From positions 116,308-180,307 of the forward strand of contig NZ_CAKKNA010000011.1 of assembly GCF_918741275.1 (NCBI RefSeq): a stretch of DNA of 64,000 bases. The letters are read 5' to 3'. Below the pieces are notes generated by a model, which saw only the letters and a list, made by a program, of their open reading frames with translations, ran no database searches and was not told the origin of the DNA. Of the stretch, positions 26,048-34,907 are shown piece by piece. Source of the DNA: Bacillus sp. CECT 9360. GTDB lineage: Bacteria > Bacillota > Bacilli > Bacillales > DSM-1321. Position numbers and translations under genes: made by a program. Position 1 is the first letter of the stretch; every line of letters begins with the position of its first letter.

Positions 26048-27964
26048 TTATTTTACAGTGGCATGCTTCTTGTTGCTGGTTTGTTTCGTTTTTAACCCAA
26101 ATCCTTTTTTAAACAGTGGGTGTGTTTTATCGTGGCTGTTGACTTGTTCGATATTTCTCGGCCATGTGAAGGATAGCTTGCCTGTAAATGGATAATCGCC
26201 AAACAGTACGTCTGCAATGCCTGCACCTTCACTGCCAGGAAGCCAGGAGGCGACCAGTGCGTCCATATCCTTTAACTGCTCGGTCAGAATCATTGGGCGG
26301 CCGGACTGAAGAAGGACAACCATTGGCACACCAGTTGCTTTTACTTTGTTCATTAGATCGATATCTTCTTGAAGCAAGCCTAAATCATCGCGGTCACCGA
26401 ACATTTCAGCATAAGGCGGTTCACCGATTACGACAATGGCTACATCGTGTCCCTGAGCGCCTGAACCATCTTCACTAAAGTCCACCTTCGTATTTTTTCC
26501 GGCTGCCTGTTGAATCCCTTCAAGGATCGAAGTACCCGGTATCAAATTCTTTTCAGGCTGACCCATCCATTGGGAGGAGCCTCCCTGCCAGCTGATGGTC
26601 CATCCGCCAGCCTGGTAGCCCATATTATCGGCCTTCTTGCCGGCAACGAAAATTTTAGAATTATTCTTCTTAAGCGGCAAAATGTTATGTTCATTCTTTA
26701 ATAGAACCTGTGATTTTCTAACCGCTTCGCGCGCGATGGCCCGATGTTCAGCCTGGCCGATTCCCTCGGCGACTAAATCACGGTCAGCGTAAGGTGTTTC
26801 AAACAGGCCGTTCTCGAATTTAACCCGCAGGATTCTTGTTACGGCATCGTCAATACGGCTCTGGGACACTTCGCCTGAAGCCACAAGCTCTTTTGTGGTA
26901 GAGATGAAGTTTTTCCAGTCATGCGGAATCATGAACAGGTCGATACCCGCGTTTACACTTCGTTTAATCGATTGTCTAAAATCATTTGGGGCAATCTGCT
27001 GCGGGCCATTATAATCAGAAATGACGAAGCCTGTAAAGCCCAGCTCTCCTTTTAATACTTCTGTAATCATGTGATGATCGCCATGTGTTTTCACGCCATT
27101 AATGCTTGAATAGGTGACCATCACCGTTCTGGCTCCTGCCTTAATCGCTTCCTTGTATGGTTTAATATGCTTCCTGATTTCTTCATCCGTATATTCCGTT
27201 ACATTTCCCTGGTCATCTCCGCCTTCGGTCAACCCATCTCCGACAAAGTGTTTAATCGAAGAGGCTACATGCTCACCCTTTAAGAAGTCGCGGTCCTTCA
27301 CATTACCCTGAAGGCCTTCGACCAGTGCCGAACCAAGCTTTCCGGTGTCCCGTGGATCTTCGCTATAGCCTTCATAGGTGCGGCCCCAGCGGATATTCTG
27401 AGGAGCTGCCAAAACCGGAGCAAATACATACGAAATTCCTGTAGCACGGACTTCCTTGGCTGTCGCCTGTCCGATCCGCTTCATCAAGCGTGTATCATTT
27501 GCAGCGCCTAAGCCAATGTTATGAGGAAAAACAGTGGCGCCGTATACATTGTTATGACCGTGAACGGCATCTACGCCATAAATAATCGGAATACCCAAGC
27601 GGGTGGACATGGCACCTCTCTGGAAATCATCGACCATATTCGCCCAGTCAGCCGGGGAATTTCCTGTAGTCGGCAGCGATCCGCCGCCGCTTAAGACAGA
27701 CCCAATTCCATACTGTTTCATATCGGCTGCAGTAACCGCATTCCGTTCAGGCTGCACCATCTGCCCGATTTTTTCTTCCAGTGTCATTCGCGAAAGCAGG
27801 TCGTCTACTCTTTTTTCAACAGATAGTCTATGATTCTTGTAGGGAAGGACTTTCCCTTTGTCCTGGGCATTTACATGATTGGACTGGCCGCCTATCGTGG
27901 ACCCTACTAGGGCCAGCAGGGTCAAACCAGTAAGAATGGAGTGCTTCAAACGTTTCTTCGCCAA
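26048..27964 (-). CDS. Secreted family-3 glycoside hydrolase (exo-beta-glucosidase type)
   Basis: 638 aa. Signal peptide with cleavage probably near N-V-N-A-Q (about residue 34). GH3 N-terminal barrel about 50-380 with K-H-F-V-G-D-G and nucleophile Asp317 in G-F-V-I-S-D-Y-N-G. GH3 C-terminal domain about 410-630 with G-E-P-P-Y-A-E, the acid/base region as in plant ExoI glucan exohydrolases, so beta-glucosidase is more likely than NagZ-type hexosaminidase. Ends with a lysine-rich tail. A perfect CcpA cre box lies about 70 bases upstream, implying glucose repression. The gene has its own terminator. Confidence 0.9.
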   Translation of the reverse strand: MAKKRLKHSILTGLTLLALVGSTIGGQSNHVNAQDKGKVLPYKNHRLSVEKRVDDLLSRMTLEEKIGQMVQPERNAVTAADMKQYGIGSVLSGGGSLPTTGNSPADWANMVDDFQRGAMSTRLGIPIIYGVDAVHGHNNVYGATVFPHNIGLGAANDTRLMKRIGQATAKEVRATGISYVFAPVLAAPQNIRWGRTYEGYSEDPRDTGKLGSALVEGLQGNVKDRDFLKGEHVASSIKHFVGDGLTEGGDDQGNVTEYTDEEIRKHIKPYKEAIKAGARTVMVTYSSINGVKTHGDHHMITEVLKGELGFTGFVISDYNGPQQIAPNDFRQSIKRSVNAGIDLFMIPHDWKNFISTTKELVASGEVSQSRIDDAVTRILRVKFENGLFETPYADRDLVAEGIGQAEHRAIAREAVRKSQVLLKNEHNILPLKKNNSKIFVAGKKADNMGYQAGGWTISWQGGSSQWMGQPEKNLIPGTSILEGIQQAAGKNTKVDFSEDGSGAQGHDVAIVVIGEPPYAEMFGDRDDLGLLQEDIDLMNKVKATGVPMVVLLQSGRPMILTEQLKDMDALVASWLPGSEGAGIADVLFGDYPFTGKLSFTWPRNIEQVNSHDKTHPLFKKGFGLKTKQTSNKKHATVK

Positions 27965-28024
27965 CCTGATCTCCTCCTATGCTTTACGTTCCTGCCTTAT
28001 TACGCTCTACCTCCTTTATGTATT

Positions 28025-28038
28025 TGGTAGCGCTTACA
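28025..28038 (-). promoter_or_regulatory. CcpA cre box
   Basis: On the - strand TGTAAGCGCTACCA matches the cre consensus TGWAARCGYTWNCW at every position. It lies about 60-75 bases upstream of the GH3 start, a usual place for catabolite repression. Confidence 0.72.
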
Positions 28039-28361
28039 TCGAGAGTATACTATATTTCATCTTCAAGAATCTATTGCTACCCCCTCTAAAACCTATTTTT
28101 GGTAAATAGGGACTATCCGTGAATCTGTCATATAGGTATGAGGAATTACAAAGTGACTTTCTTTATTCCTATAAGTCATTTGACAAAAGGCAACGAGGCA
28201 AGGATGGCCTTAACGTTGGTTTTGCCTGCGAATCCTGCATAAATCGTTAATGAACTTATGAATACGGTGCAAGAATTAAGGTCGGAAATACCGGTTGAAA
28301 GAGGATTCCATTAAACCCGTTAATAACGGGTTTGTTCCACCATTAAGAAACGGAGCATCCA
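28039..28361. other. Gene-free stretch
   Basis: Between the GH3 promoter and the slipin terminator. It holds a small hairpin AACCCGTTAATAACGGGTT at 28,314-28,332 with a short T-run, and a frame of only 18 codons from 28,258. No gene recognised. Confidence 0.5.
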
Positions 28362-28404
28362 GCAAACAGGCTCCTGTGTTATAAATACTCAGGAGCCTGT
28401 TTGC
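28362..28404 (-). terminator. Terminator after the slipin gene
   Basis: AAACAGGCTCCTG and CAGGAGCCTGTTT are perfect 13-bp arms around a 15-base loop. T-richness is modest. Confidence 0.7.
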
Positions 28405-28428
28405 CATTCGTCCAGCCTGAACAAAACC

Positions 28429-29172
28429 TCATTCCGGCTGCTTATTTTGGCCAGTATCAATCACAAAAGTATTTCCCTGTGAGGATTCGATCGTCTGAAT
28501 GAGCCTGAGCCTTGCCAATTCGGGATTGTTTTCTATTAATTTTGCCGCGTTTGCGAGACTTCTTAAAGTCGCTGTTTCGCCTCTTGCTTTTTCCAGTGAG
28601 GCAAGAGCTTCTTTTTTTACTTTGATCACTTCTGCAAATGCCTTCTTTAAGTCAGCCGATAACATAATGTCTTTTAAATCAACAGAGCGAATCGAAAGTC
28701 CGGACAAAGAAACATCATTGATCAATAATTCTTTAACTTTCTCGTTAATACTCTGGCGCTTATTTAAGATTTCATCCATTTCCATGGAGGAAATGGCTTC
28801 CCTAAGCTTAAACTGGATGGTCGTATATAAATATTCATCGTAATCTTTGTATTCAGAAAGAAGGGTCTGCGGATCCGTAACCTTATAGGTAACCGCTAAA
28901 CTGATTTTCACTCCCACATGGTCTGCGCTTAACAATTCCTGTCCGTTTATTTGTAAAACGGCAGGCCGCATATCAAAAACTTCCAAACGAGTGCTGCTAG
29001 TCAAATAGGTGTACCTTCCCGGCCCCACAACATCCTTGAATGTTCCATTGTGAAACCTGACACCTTTTTCAAATGCAAAGATTGTAACCGATCTGATGAA
29101 TTTCGTAACAATCGACCAAATTCCCGCTATTGATATAAACACAATGGCAATCCAAAAAATCACTTCAAACAT
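28429..29172 (-). CDS. Slipin (SPFH/stomatin-family) membrane protein
   Basis: About 247 aa from ATG 29172, which follows AGAGGTGAG; the longer frame upstream to 29493 is rejected because its extension resembles no protein. One N-terminal membrane helix (FWIAIVFISIAGIW), then an SPFH/band-7 domain with G-V-R-F-H-N-G and G-P-G-R-Y-T-Y, L-R-E-A-I-S-S-M-E-M-D-E-I-L-N-K-R and I-R-S-V-D-L-K-D-I. A short A/E-rich coiled coil follows. It likely oligomerises on membranes as a microdomain scaffold. No NfeD partner gene adjoins it. Confidence 0.85.
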   Translation of the reverse strand: MFEVIFWIAIVFISIAGIWSIVTKFIRSVTIFAFEKGVRFHNGTFKDVVGPGRYTYLTSSTRLEVFDMRPAVLQINGQELLSADHVGVKISLAVTYKVTDPQTLLSEYKDYDEYLYTTIQFKLREAISSMEMDEILNKRQSINEKVKELLINDVSLSGLSIRSVDLKDIMLSADLKKAFAEVIKVKKEALASLEKARGETATLRSLANAAKLIENNPELARLRLIQTIESSQGNTFVIDTGQNKQPE

Positions 29173-29459
29173 CTTCTCACCTCTTGGAATAAACATGATT
29201 GGATCCACCCACAGTAATGAAATGGACAATGGAGGCCTTAACCTGCAGAATTGGCCAAAACATATGGCTGCTGTGAGTGAACCCAAATTGGGAGTCGAAC
29301 CCGCAGATTCTGGCACCCCGAAGGAAATACCAGTCGCCAAAGAGAAACGCCGATTGGCTACATCGTTTAAAGATTTTAAACAACGGCTTGACGAATCTCT
29401 AATCATCATTGTATCAAGCAGGAAATGGAAAGTATATAATATTTCACACTGTCCGTACA
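29173..29459. other. Gene-free stretch
   Basis: Long open frames run on both strands, but neither has a ribosome binding site at a start or a recognisable protein. The + frame from 29,198 continues through the next terminator hairpin, so it is not treated as a gene. Confidence 0.45.
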
Positions 29460-29490
29460 TAAAAAAACGCTTGGAAATCCAAGCGTTTTG
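29460..29490 (-). terminator. Terminator of the sugar permease remnant
   Basis: AAAACGCTTGG and CCAAGCGTTTT around AAAT; on - it is followed by TTTTTTT. Confidence 0.85.
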
Positions 29491-29498
29491 CATCTTTT

Positions 29499-30362
29499 TT
29501 TACCCCTTCGACCCTGAAGAAAGGTTCGCTCCTTCAATAAAGTAGCGCTGGAAGATAAAGAATAAAATCAGAGTCGGTAGCATGACGGTAAAGGACATCG
29601 CCACCAGGTAATGCCATTGGACTTGTACGTTTCCTTTGAACGTCTGCAGGCCGAGCTGCAATTATATAAACTCTCATCATCCAAGTAGAGAAGCGGTCCT
29701 AATAAATCATTCCAGGCTGCGTTGAAGGCAAACAGCGCCACGATAATAAGCGCCGGTTTCGTGAGCGGAAGCATGATGTGCCACCAAATTTTAAAGTGGC
29801 TCGCTCCGTCCATGATTGCGGCTTCACTGAATTCATCGGGGATCGTCAGCATGAACTGGCGCAGCAGGAAGATGTAGAAGGCACTGCCAAGGAAAGCCGG
29901 TGCGATCAGCGGCAGGTAGGTGTTTACCCAGCCAAGCTTTGAAAAGATAATATACTGCGGCACCAATGTAACGAAAGCAGGAATCAGCATCGTTGCTAGT
30001 AAAATGACAAACAATGTATTTCTGCCTCTAAACTTAATCTTGGCAAATCCGTAAGCCACAAACGAATTAACAAAAACATGGCCGATGGTGGAAATCACGG
30101 AGATCAATAGCGTATTGAGCCCCCAGCGGGAAAACGCGCCGGTCTTCCAAGCTTCGATATAGTTTGATAACCGGAATGACTCCGGGATAAGGGAAGGCGG
30201 ATGCTGTGCGATCTCGGCAGGTGTTTTTAAGGAAGTCGAAATCATCCACCAGAGCGGTATCAGCAGCGCGATACTGCCCAGAATCAGGATCGTGAGCACG
30301 AGTGCATTTTTCGTTTTTCTTTTAAATTTCATCGTTTGATAGAATTTCATTTCATGGTTCAC
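29499..30362 (-). pseudogene. Carbohydrate ABC transporter permease (MalG type), frameshifted
   Basis: From GTG 30362 the frame gives a MalG-type permease: six membrane helices, P-S-L-I-P-E-S-F-R-L-S-N-Y, and the EAA motif E-A-A-I-M-D-G-A-S-H-F-K-I-W-W-H-I-M-L-P-L. After L-Y-L-D-D-E-S-L-Y, near 29,660, it slips by one base. The right sequence L-Q-L-G-L-Q-T-F-K-G-N continues in another frame to F-Q-R-Y-F-I-E-G and a stop at 29,499. A missing base in TATAATTG explains it. The upstream permease of the same operon is truncated, so the transporter is certainly not functional. Confidence 0.85.
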
Positions 30363-30521
30363 TTCTTGTCACCCCCATCATAATGCACCCATTTGTTGCT
30401 GAATTTTAAATGGAAGACTGTCAGGATCATGATTAAGATGAACAGGAACCAGGCCATCGCTGAAGCATACCCCATATTGAAAATCTTGAACGCGTTGTTC
30501 CACATATGCAGGTTATAGTCG
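30359..30521 (-). pseudogene. 5'-truncated sugar ABC permease (MalF type) remnant
   Basis: Only about 50 C-terminal residues remain: Y-N-L-H-M-W-N-N-A-F-K-I-F-N-M-G-Y-A-S-A-M-A-W-F-L-F-I, then H-L-K-F-S-N-K-W-V-H-Y. This is the typical end of the first permease of a sugar ABC operon. Its TGA overlaps the GTG start of the next permease (GTGA), showing the original operon order. Homology stops at 30,521, so the binding-protein gene and most of this permease have been deleted. Confidence 0.8.
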
Positions 30522-30720
30522 AAAAGGGGGTAAATCCAAATGGAAAAGTATTCAATTAATTTGATTAATAGGCGGTTGTAGAGGTAAGATAGAAAGGTGG
30601 AAAAGAGTGTTGAGCTACTTGAGGCTCATATCAAATGGGGAAAGGACCTTCGGGTGAATTCCGCTTCATTTAAAGAAAAATGTCGAAAAGTATTTATATT
30701 TAATATTAGGATGATGGGAA

Positions 30721-31635
30721 ATGAAAAGAGCAAGATTGATTTACAATCCGACTTCCGGCCGGGAAGCGATCAAGAAACATCTGCCGGAAGTGTTGGCAAA
30801 GCTTGAACAAGCTGGTTATGAGGCATCATGCCACGCGACAACCGGGGAAGGCGACGCAACGGATGCGGCGCGCATTGCAATTGAACGCGGCTACGATGTC
30901 GTCATCGCAGCGGGCGGGGACGGAACCATTTATGAGGTCGTTAATGGACTGGCCGATGCCGAGAAGCGTCCGAAGCTAGGTATCATCCCGGTAGGCACGA
31001 CCAATGATTTCGCGCGCGCAATCCATATGCCAAGGTCCGTTGAAGCGGCCGTCGATATTATTGCGGCGGGACATACAATGCCGATTGACATTGGGAAAAT
31101 GAATGAACGATACTTCGTTAATATAGCGGGCGGGGGACGCCTCACTGAATTAACCTATGAAGTGCCAAGCAAGTTGAAGACGATGCTAGGGCAGCTGGCA
31201 TATTATTTAAAAGGGATTGAAATGCTCCCGTCCATCCGGGCAACCGAAGTCAGTATCGAGTATGACGGCAAAATATTCGAAGGCGAAATCATGCTATTCC
31301 TCGTCGGAAATACCAACTCTGTCGGCGGCTTTGAAAAATTGGCGCCTGACGCTTCCTTGAACGACGGCATGTTTACCCTGCTTATTTTAAAGAAGACAAA
31401 CCTGGCGGACTTTATTCGCATTGCTACGCTGGCTAGCCGCGGCGAGCATATAAACGACCGCGACGTCATTTATGTGAAGGCGAATCGGATCAAAGTGACG
31501 GCAAAAGATAAAATGCAGCTAAATCTGGACGGAGAATTCGGCGGTTTGGCCCCGGCTGAATTCGTCAATCAATATCGCCATTTTGATGTATTCGTTCCGG
31601 CAGGTGAACTGCCTGATGATCCGGCGAATCAGTAA
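30721..31635 (+). CDS. dgkB: Diacylglycerol kinase DgkB
   Basis: 304 aa, DAGK catalytic domain. Start M-K-R-A-R-L-I-Y-N-P-T-S-G, nucleotide loop A-A-G-G-D-G-T-I-Y-E-V-V-N-G (about 63-76), G-T-T-N-D-F-A-R-A, and F-V-N-I-A-G-G-G. It phosphorylates diacylglycerol released from lipoteichoic acid synthesis back to phosphatidic acid. In B. subtilis dgkB lies next to yefA (rlmCD); here three small genes have come between them. A terminator follows the stop. Confidence 0.93.
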   Translation: MKRARLIYNPTSGREAIKKHLPEVLAKLEQAGYEASCHATTGEGDATDAARIAIERGYDVVIAAGGDGTIYEVVNGLADAEKRPKLGIIPVGTTNDFARAIHMPRSVEAAVDIIAAGHTMPIDIGKMNERYFVNIAGGGRLTELTYEVPSKLKTMLGQLAYYLKGIEMLPSIRATEVSIEYDGKIFEGEIMLFLVGNTNSVGGFEKLAPDASLNDGMFTLLILKKTNLADFIRIATLASRGEHINDRDVIYVKANRIKVTAKDKMQLNLDGEFGGLAPAEFVNQYRHFDVFVPAGELPDDPANQ

Positions 31636-31639
31636 TCAT

Positions 31640-31671
31640 GAAAGACCACCTTTGCGTGGTCTTTTTTTATA
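31640..31671 (+). terminator. Terminator after dgkB
   Basis: AAAGACCACC and GGTGGTCTTT-type arms (AAGACCACCTTTGCGTGGTCTT) then TTTTTT. Confidence 0.85.
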
Positions 31672-31701
31672 ACATAATTAAGAAGGAGAGGGGATGGCAA
31701 G

Positions 31702-32262
31702 GTGATAATACGAAGAGCAACTCCAGATGATGCCGTGGAAGCGGCTTATTTAATACGGGAGGCGATCAAGGATATCGCCGAGGCGCTGACAGGAGAGAAG
31801 GATGAGGGTAGAATAATGGAAGTTTTACGGCAGTATTTCCAACAAGACGTCAACAGGTTGAGCTACAGAAATTGCATCGTATCCATGGAGGAAGATGAAA
31901 TGAGCGGAATTATTGTCGTCTATCATGGAAGCGAAGCAGATGAACTAGACCTGCCCATTAATGAACGGTTGAGGGAAATTTCAGGGGATCCGGCTATTAA
32001 AGCCGAGAAGGAAGCGGAGCCTGAAGACTATTATATCGATACAATAAGTGTAAAAGCGGCTTTTCAGGGAAAAGGTATCGGGACGAAATTAATAGAAGCA
32101 GCCGAACAGCAAGCAGAAAAGAAAGGGCATGCTCGGATTTCCTTGATTGTAGAAAAGGATAATCCAAATGCAAGGCACCTGTATGAAAGGCTTGGATATC
32201 ACTCAGAAAGGATGATGACAATCAATCATCACAGCTATGATTATATGGTGAAAATACTATAA
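31702..32262 (+). CDS. GNAT N-acetyltransferase
   Basis: 186 aa. I-I-R-R-A-T-P-D-D-A at the start, then the acetyl-CoA core I-D-T-I-S-V-K-A-A-F-Q-G-K-G-I-G-T-K-L-I (about 112-131) and N-P-N-A-R-H-L-Y-E-R-L-G-Y, all intact. An acidic insert (residues 50-105) is typical of the YkkB/YhbS-like group. GTG 31702 is the start; the ribosome binding site AAGGAGAGGGG is somewhat far upstream. Substrate unknown. The gene runs directly into the hydrolase-fold gene 16 bases later, so they form an operon. Confidence 0.82.
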   Translation: MIIRRATPDDAVEAAYLIREAIKDIAEALTGEKDEGRIMEVLRQYFQQDVNRLSYRNCIVSMEEDEMSGIIVVYHGSEADELDLPINERLREISGDPAIKAEKEAEPEDYYIDTISVKAAFQGKGIGTKLIEAAEQQAEKKGHARISLIVEKDNPNARHLYERLGYHSERMMTINHHSYDYMVKIL

Positions 32263-32278
32263 AAAGGAGGAGAAGAGA

Positions 32279-33001
32279 TTGCTTGAAGGCTGGGTGCACA
32301 ATGAAGATGTCAAAATTCATTATCTAGATAATACAGGATCTTCCGACGACAACACGCCGCTTGTCATCATTCCGGGAATGGCTGAAATCGACGAGGATTA
32401 TGAAGATATCCTGCAGGCCTTGCTGCCGCGAAGGGTTCTCGTGATTACGATGCGAGGAAGAGGGAAAAGCGACACCCCTGAAAAAGGCTACACGCTCGAG
32501 GATCACGTGTCCGATATTGAAAGTGTGATCAACCATATTGAAATCGATGACTTTGTCCTCTTCGGCTATGCCCGCGGCGTATCCTACGCACTTGGCTATG
32601 CCGTCAGCCATCCTGACCGGATGAAAGGACTTATCATTGGAGATTATCCGCCGATCCAAGCCAACCTGGAAGAAGGCTGGGCGGAATTCTTTGCAGAAAT
32701 CCCATACAGAAAAAGGCCGGTCCTGGACAGGGTCAGCATGGCTACATTGAAGGAAATTGAAAAGGACTCCAGAGACATCCATTTCCTCGAGCCATTAAAA
32801 AATGTAAACTGCCCGGTTCTCGTGCTTCGGGGAACACAGCAAGGAGCCGGCCTGACCGAAGACGGAGCAAAGGAGTATCTGCTGGCGGTGCCGGACGCGA
32901 ATATACGAGAGTTTAATGAAGAAGGCGAGGATATCTTTCATCCGAGCACGGGAGAATTCGTGCAGAGGATTGAGGAGTTTTTTGAGGAAATTGATCGTTA
33001 G
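32279..33001 (+). CDS. Alpha/beta-hydrolase-fold protein lacking the nucleophile serine
   Basis: 240 aa from TTG 32279, after AGGAGGAG. Fold landmarks are clear: P-L-V-I-I-P-G-M at the first strand, R-G-R-G-K-S-D-T-P near 60 (family R-G-x-G-x-S), and the nucleophile elbow at 95-100. The elbow reads G-Y-A-R-G rather than G-Y/H-S-x-G: codon 98 is GCC (Ala), where TCC would give Ser. A late histidine (D-I-F-H-P-S) is present; the acid is unclear. It is therefore either non-catalytic, a point mutant, or uses other chemistry. It is in an operon with the GNAT gene. Confidence 0.8.
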   Translation: MLEGWVHNEDVKIHYLDNTGSSDDNTPLVIIPGMAEIDEDYEDILQALLPRRVLVITMRGRGKSDTPEKGYTLEDHVSDIESVINHIEIDDFVLFGYARGVSYALGYAVSHPDRMKGLIIGDYPPIQANLEEGWAEFFAEIPYRKRPVLDRVSMATLKEIEKDSRDIHFLEPLKNVNCPVLVLRGTQQGAGLTEDGAKEYLLAVPDANIREFNEEGEDIFHPSTGEFVQRIEEFFEEIDR

Positions 33002-33026
33002 CTGAATAGGTTGATGCCTGAAAGAA

Positions 33027-33060
33027 CAAAAGGACTGAGTTAAACATCAGTCCTTTTGAC
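33027..33060. terminator. Bidirectional terminator
   Basis: AAAAGGACTGA and TCAGTCCTTTT around GTTAAACA, between converging genes. Confidence 0.82.
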
Positions 33061-33067
33061 TTGCATA

Positions 33068-33283
33068 TTATATTGGCGTATTATTTTCCGCCCAGTCGGT
33101 AAACGAACCAGAGCCGCTACAGCCATTGCATTCGTACACATTCGCATAGTAAAACTCATTCGGAGCATACGCATTAAACCCCTTGCCGCGGCAGTCCGGG
33201 CACAGCCCCTTTTCCTCCATATTCGAAACATGCTTATCAAATCTGGAAGCGTTCCAGGCAGATATCGCACTAAATAGTCCCAT
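33068..33283 (-). CDS. Small double CxxCxGxG zinc-ribbon-like protein
   Basis: 71 aa from ATG 33283 with AGGTGAG close upstream. Two knuckles, C-P-D-C-R-G-K-G-F (about 31) and C-N-G-C-S-G-S-G-S-F (about 56), follow the DnaJ-type cysteine-rich pattern and would bind one zinc. Small proteins of this sort occur in many Bacillus genomes without assigned function. It is divergent from rlmCD, with about 230 bases between them. Confidence 0.68.
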   Translation of the reverse strand: MGLFSAISAWNASRFDKHVSNMEEKGLCPDCRGKGFNAYAPNEFYYANVYECNGCSGSGSFTDWAENNTPI

Positions 33284-33510
33284 TCTACTCACCTCACCTA
33301 TTTTTCCTTATTTTGCTTAGAAATAGGATTTATATACCAAGAAAACTCGAGTTTTAGGGAAAAAAATATTCATTACTATTTAATATGAAAAACGAACTCA
33401 TTTTGTGACTAAGCCCGGCATGGAATTTTACCAATTTTGTCCCATCGATCGGATATATGTTAAAATACTGTCAGTCTCTAAAGGGATTCTAATAGAAAAG
33501 GAAGTAGACC

Positions 33511-34887
33511 ATGAAAAAAACAGCACCCATTGCAAAAAATGATTATATAGATGTAATATTCGAGGACTTGACCCACGACGGAGCAGGCGTGGCGAAGGTG
33601 GACGGATACCCCATCTTCGTCCCAAACGCCCTTCCTGGCGAAAAGGCACAAATCAAAGTGATTAAAACGAACAAAGGCTATGGATTTGGCCGACTGGTAG
33701 AGATCTATGAAAGAAGCGAGCACCGAATTGATGTGCCAGATTCTGAGGCACATAAATACGGCGGCACCCAGCTGCAGCATTTAAGCTACGAAGGACAGCT
33801 GCAGTTTAAAGAAAAGCAGGTCCGTGAAGTGCTTACCCGGATTGGAAAGCTGGAGAACGTCAAGGTCCATCCGATATTGGGCATGGAAGAACCTTGGCAT
33901 TACCGAAACAAGGCGCAGGTACCCGTCGGTGAGAAGGACGGCAAACTGATTGCCGGGTTCTTTAAACCGCGCAGCCACGAAATCGTCGATACGAATGAAA
34001 GCTTAATCCAGCATCCGGCTGTGAATGAAGCGATTCAGGCTGTGAAGGAGATTTGCAGTGAGCTTGGGATCCAGGCGTATGATGAGGTAAATCATAAAGG
34101 GGTTCTTCGGCATATTATGGGCCGGTATGGGAAGACAACTGGGGAGTTGATGGTTGTGATTATCACCAGGACATCCGAGCTTCCGCAGAAAAATAAGATT
34201 GTTGAAGAAATTGTCGCCCGTCTGCCGCATGTGAAATCGATTGTCCATAATGTGAACTCGAAGCGGACGAATGTGATTCTTGGTGAGAAGACAAAGGTAC
34301 TTTGGGGCAATGAAGTGATTTATGACTATATAGGGGACGTGAAATTCGCGATCTCGGCGTTGTCGTTCTACCAGGTGAACCCTGACCAGACGAAGGTGCT
34401 TTATGATAAGGCCTTGGAGTATGCAGGATTGACCGGGGAAGAGTCGGTGATTGATGCTTATTGCGGGATCGGGACGATTTCTCTTTTTCTTGCGCAGAGA
34501 GCGAAGAAGGTGTTCGGAGTTGAGATCGTGCCGGAAGCGATTGAGGATGCGAGGCGGAATGCGGAGTTGAATGGGATAGAGAATGCGGAGTTTGCTGTCG
34601 GGGCAGCGGAGGATGTCATTACGGAGTGGTATGAGAATGGTAACAAGGCTGATGTATTGGTTGTCGATCCTCCGCGCAAGGGCTGTGATGAGGCGTTACT
34701 GAACACCATAATTGAGATGAAGCTGGGAAAAGTTGTGTATGTGTCCTGTAATCCGGCTACGCTGGCGCGGGATTTGCAGATACTTGAGGATGGTGGGTAT
34801 CGGACGGTTGAGGTGCAGCCGGTGGATATGTTTCCGCAGACTACACATGTGGAGTGCATTTCACAGTTAGTTTTAAAAAAAGACTGA
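33511..34887 (+). CDS. rlmCD: 23S rRNA (uracil-C5)-methyltransferase RlmCD (YefA)
   Basis: 458 aa. N-terminal TRAM domain (about 5-65), then a SAM methyltransferase core with D-A-Y-C-G-I-G-T-I, the catalytic region V-D-P-P-R-K-G-C-D and the nucleophile C-N-P-A-T-L-A-R-D. It makes m5U in 23S rRNA (in B. subtilis at two positions). The usual 4Fe-4S cysteines are absent: where relatives have C-x5-C-G-G-C this reads H-K-Y-G-G-T. The last 15 codons (after core 34,843-34,856) differ from the five displaced 3' ends found downstream, so they were probably brought in by an integrated element. Confidence 0.93.
   Translation: MKKTAPIAKNDYIDVIFEDLTHDGAGVAKVDGYPIFVPNALPGEKAQIKVIKTNKGYGFGRLVEIYERSEHRIDVPDSEAHKYGGTQLQHLSYEGQLQFKEKQVREVLTRIGKLENVKVHPILGMEEPWHYRNKAQVPVGEKDGKLIAGFFKPRSHEIVDTNESLIQHPAVNEAIQAVKEICSELGIQAYDEVNHKGVLRHIMGRYGKTTGELMVVIITRTSELPQKNKIVEEIVARLPHVKSIVHNVNSKRTNVILGEKTKVLWGNEVIYDYIGDVKFAISALSFYQVNPDQTKVLYDKALEYAGLTGEESVIDAYCGIGTISLFLAQRAKKVFGVEIVPEAIEDARRNAELNGIENAEFAVGAAEDVITEWYENGNKADVLVVDPPRKGCDEALLNTIIEMKLGKVVYVSCNPATLARDLQILEDGGYRTVEVQPVDMFPQTTHVECISQLVLKKD
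34843..34856 (+). other. Putative attachment core inside the rlmCD 3' end
   Basis: ACACATGTGGAGTG (codons T-H-V-E-C) is repeated exactly at 36,965-36,978, where it again runs into an rlmCD-like ending. A serine-recombinase fragment lies 39 bases away. This is what an attL/attR pair flanking an element would look like; recombination at these sites is inference. Confidence 0.6.
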
Positions 34888-34907
34888 GGGGGGCTTAAAG
34901 CCCCTCA
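34885..34907 (+). terminator. Hairpin at the end of rlmCD
   Basis: TGAGGGG and CCCCTCA with GGCTTAAAG between, overlapping the rlmCD stop. T-tract is absent on + (ATCTGTG), so termination strength is doubtful. Confidence 0.45.

Noticed and set aside
29275..29310. tRNA-like T-arm (GGTTCGACTCCC on the - strand)
   Set aside because: No anticodon arm, D-arm or acceptor pairing could be found around it.
28429..29493. 354-aa slipin
   Set aside because: The extension upstream of 29172 has no protein-like pattern; ATG 29172 has a proper ribosome binding site and begins at the membrane helix.
29198..29545. Forward ORF of about 116 aa
   Set aside because: No ribosome binding site, no family, and it reads through the terminator of the opposite gene.
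30597..30806. 69-aa ORF before dgkB
   Set aside because: Overlaps the dgkB start in another frame; no family and weak start context.
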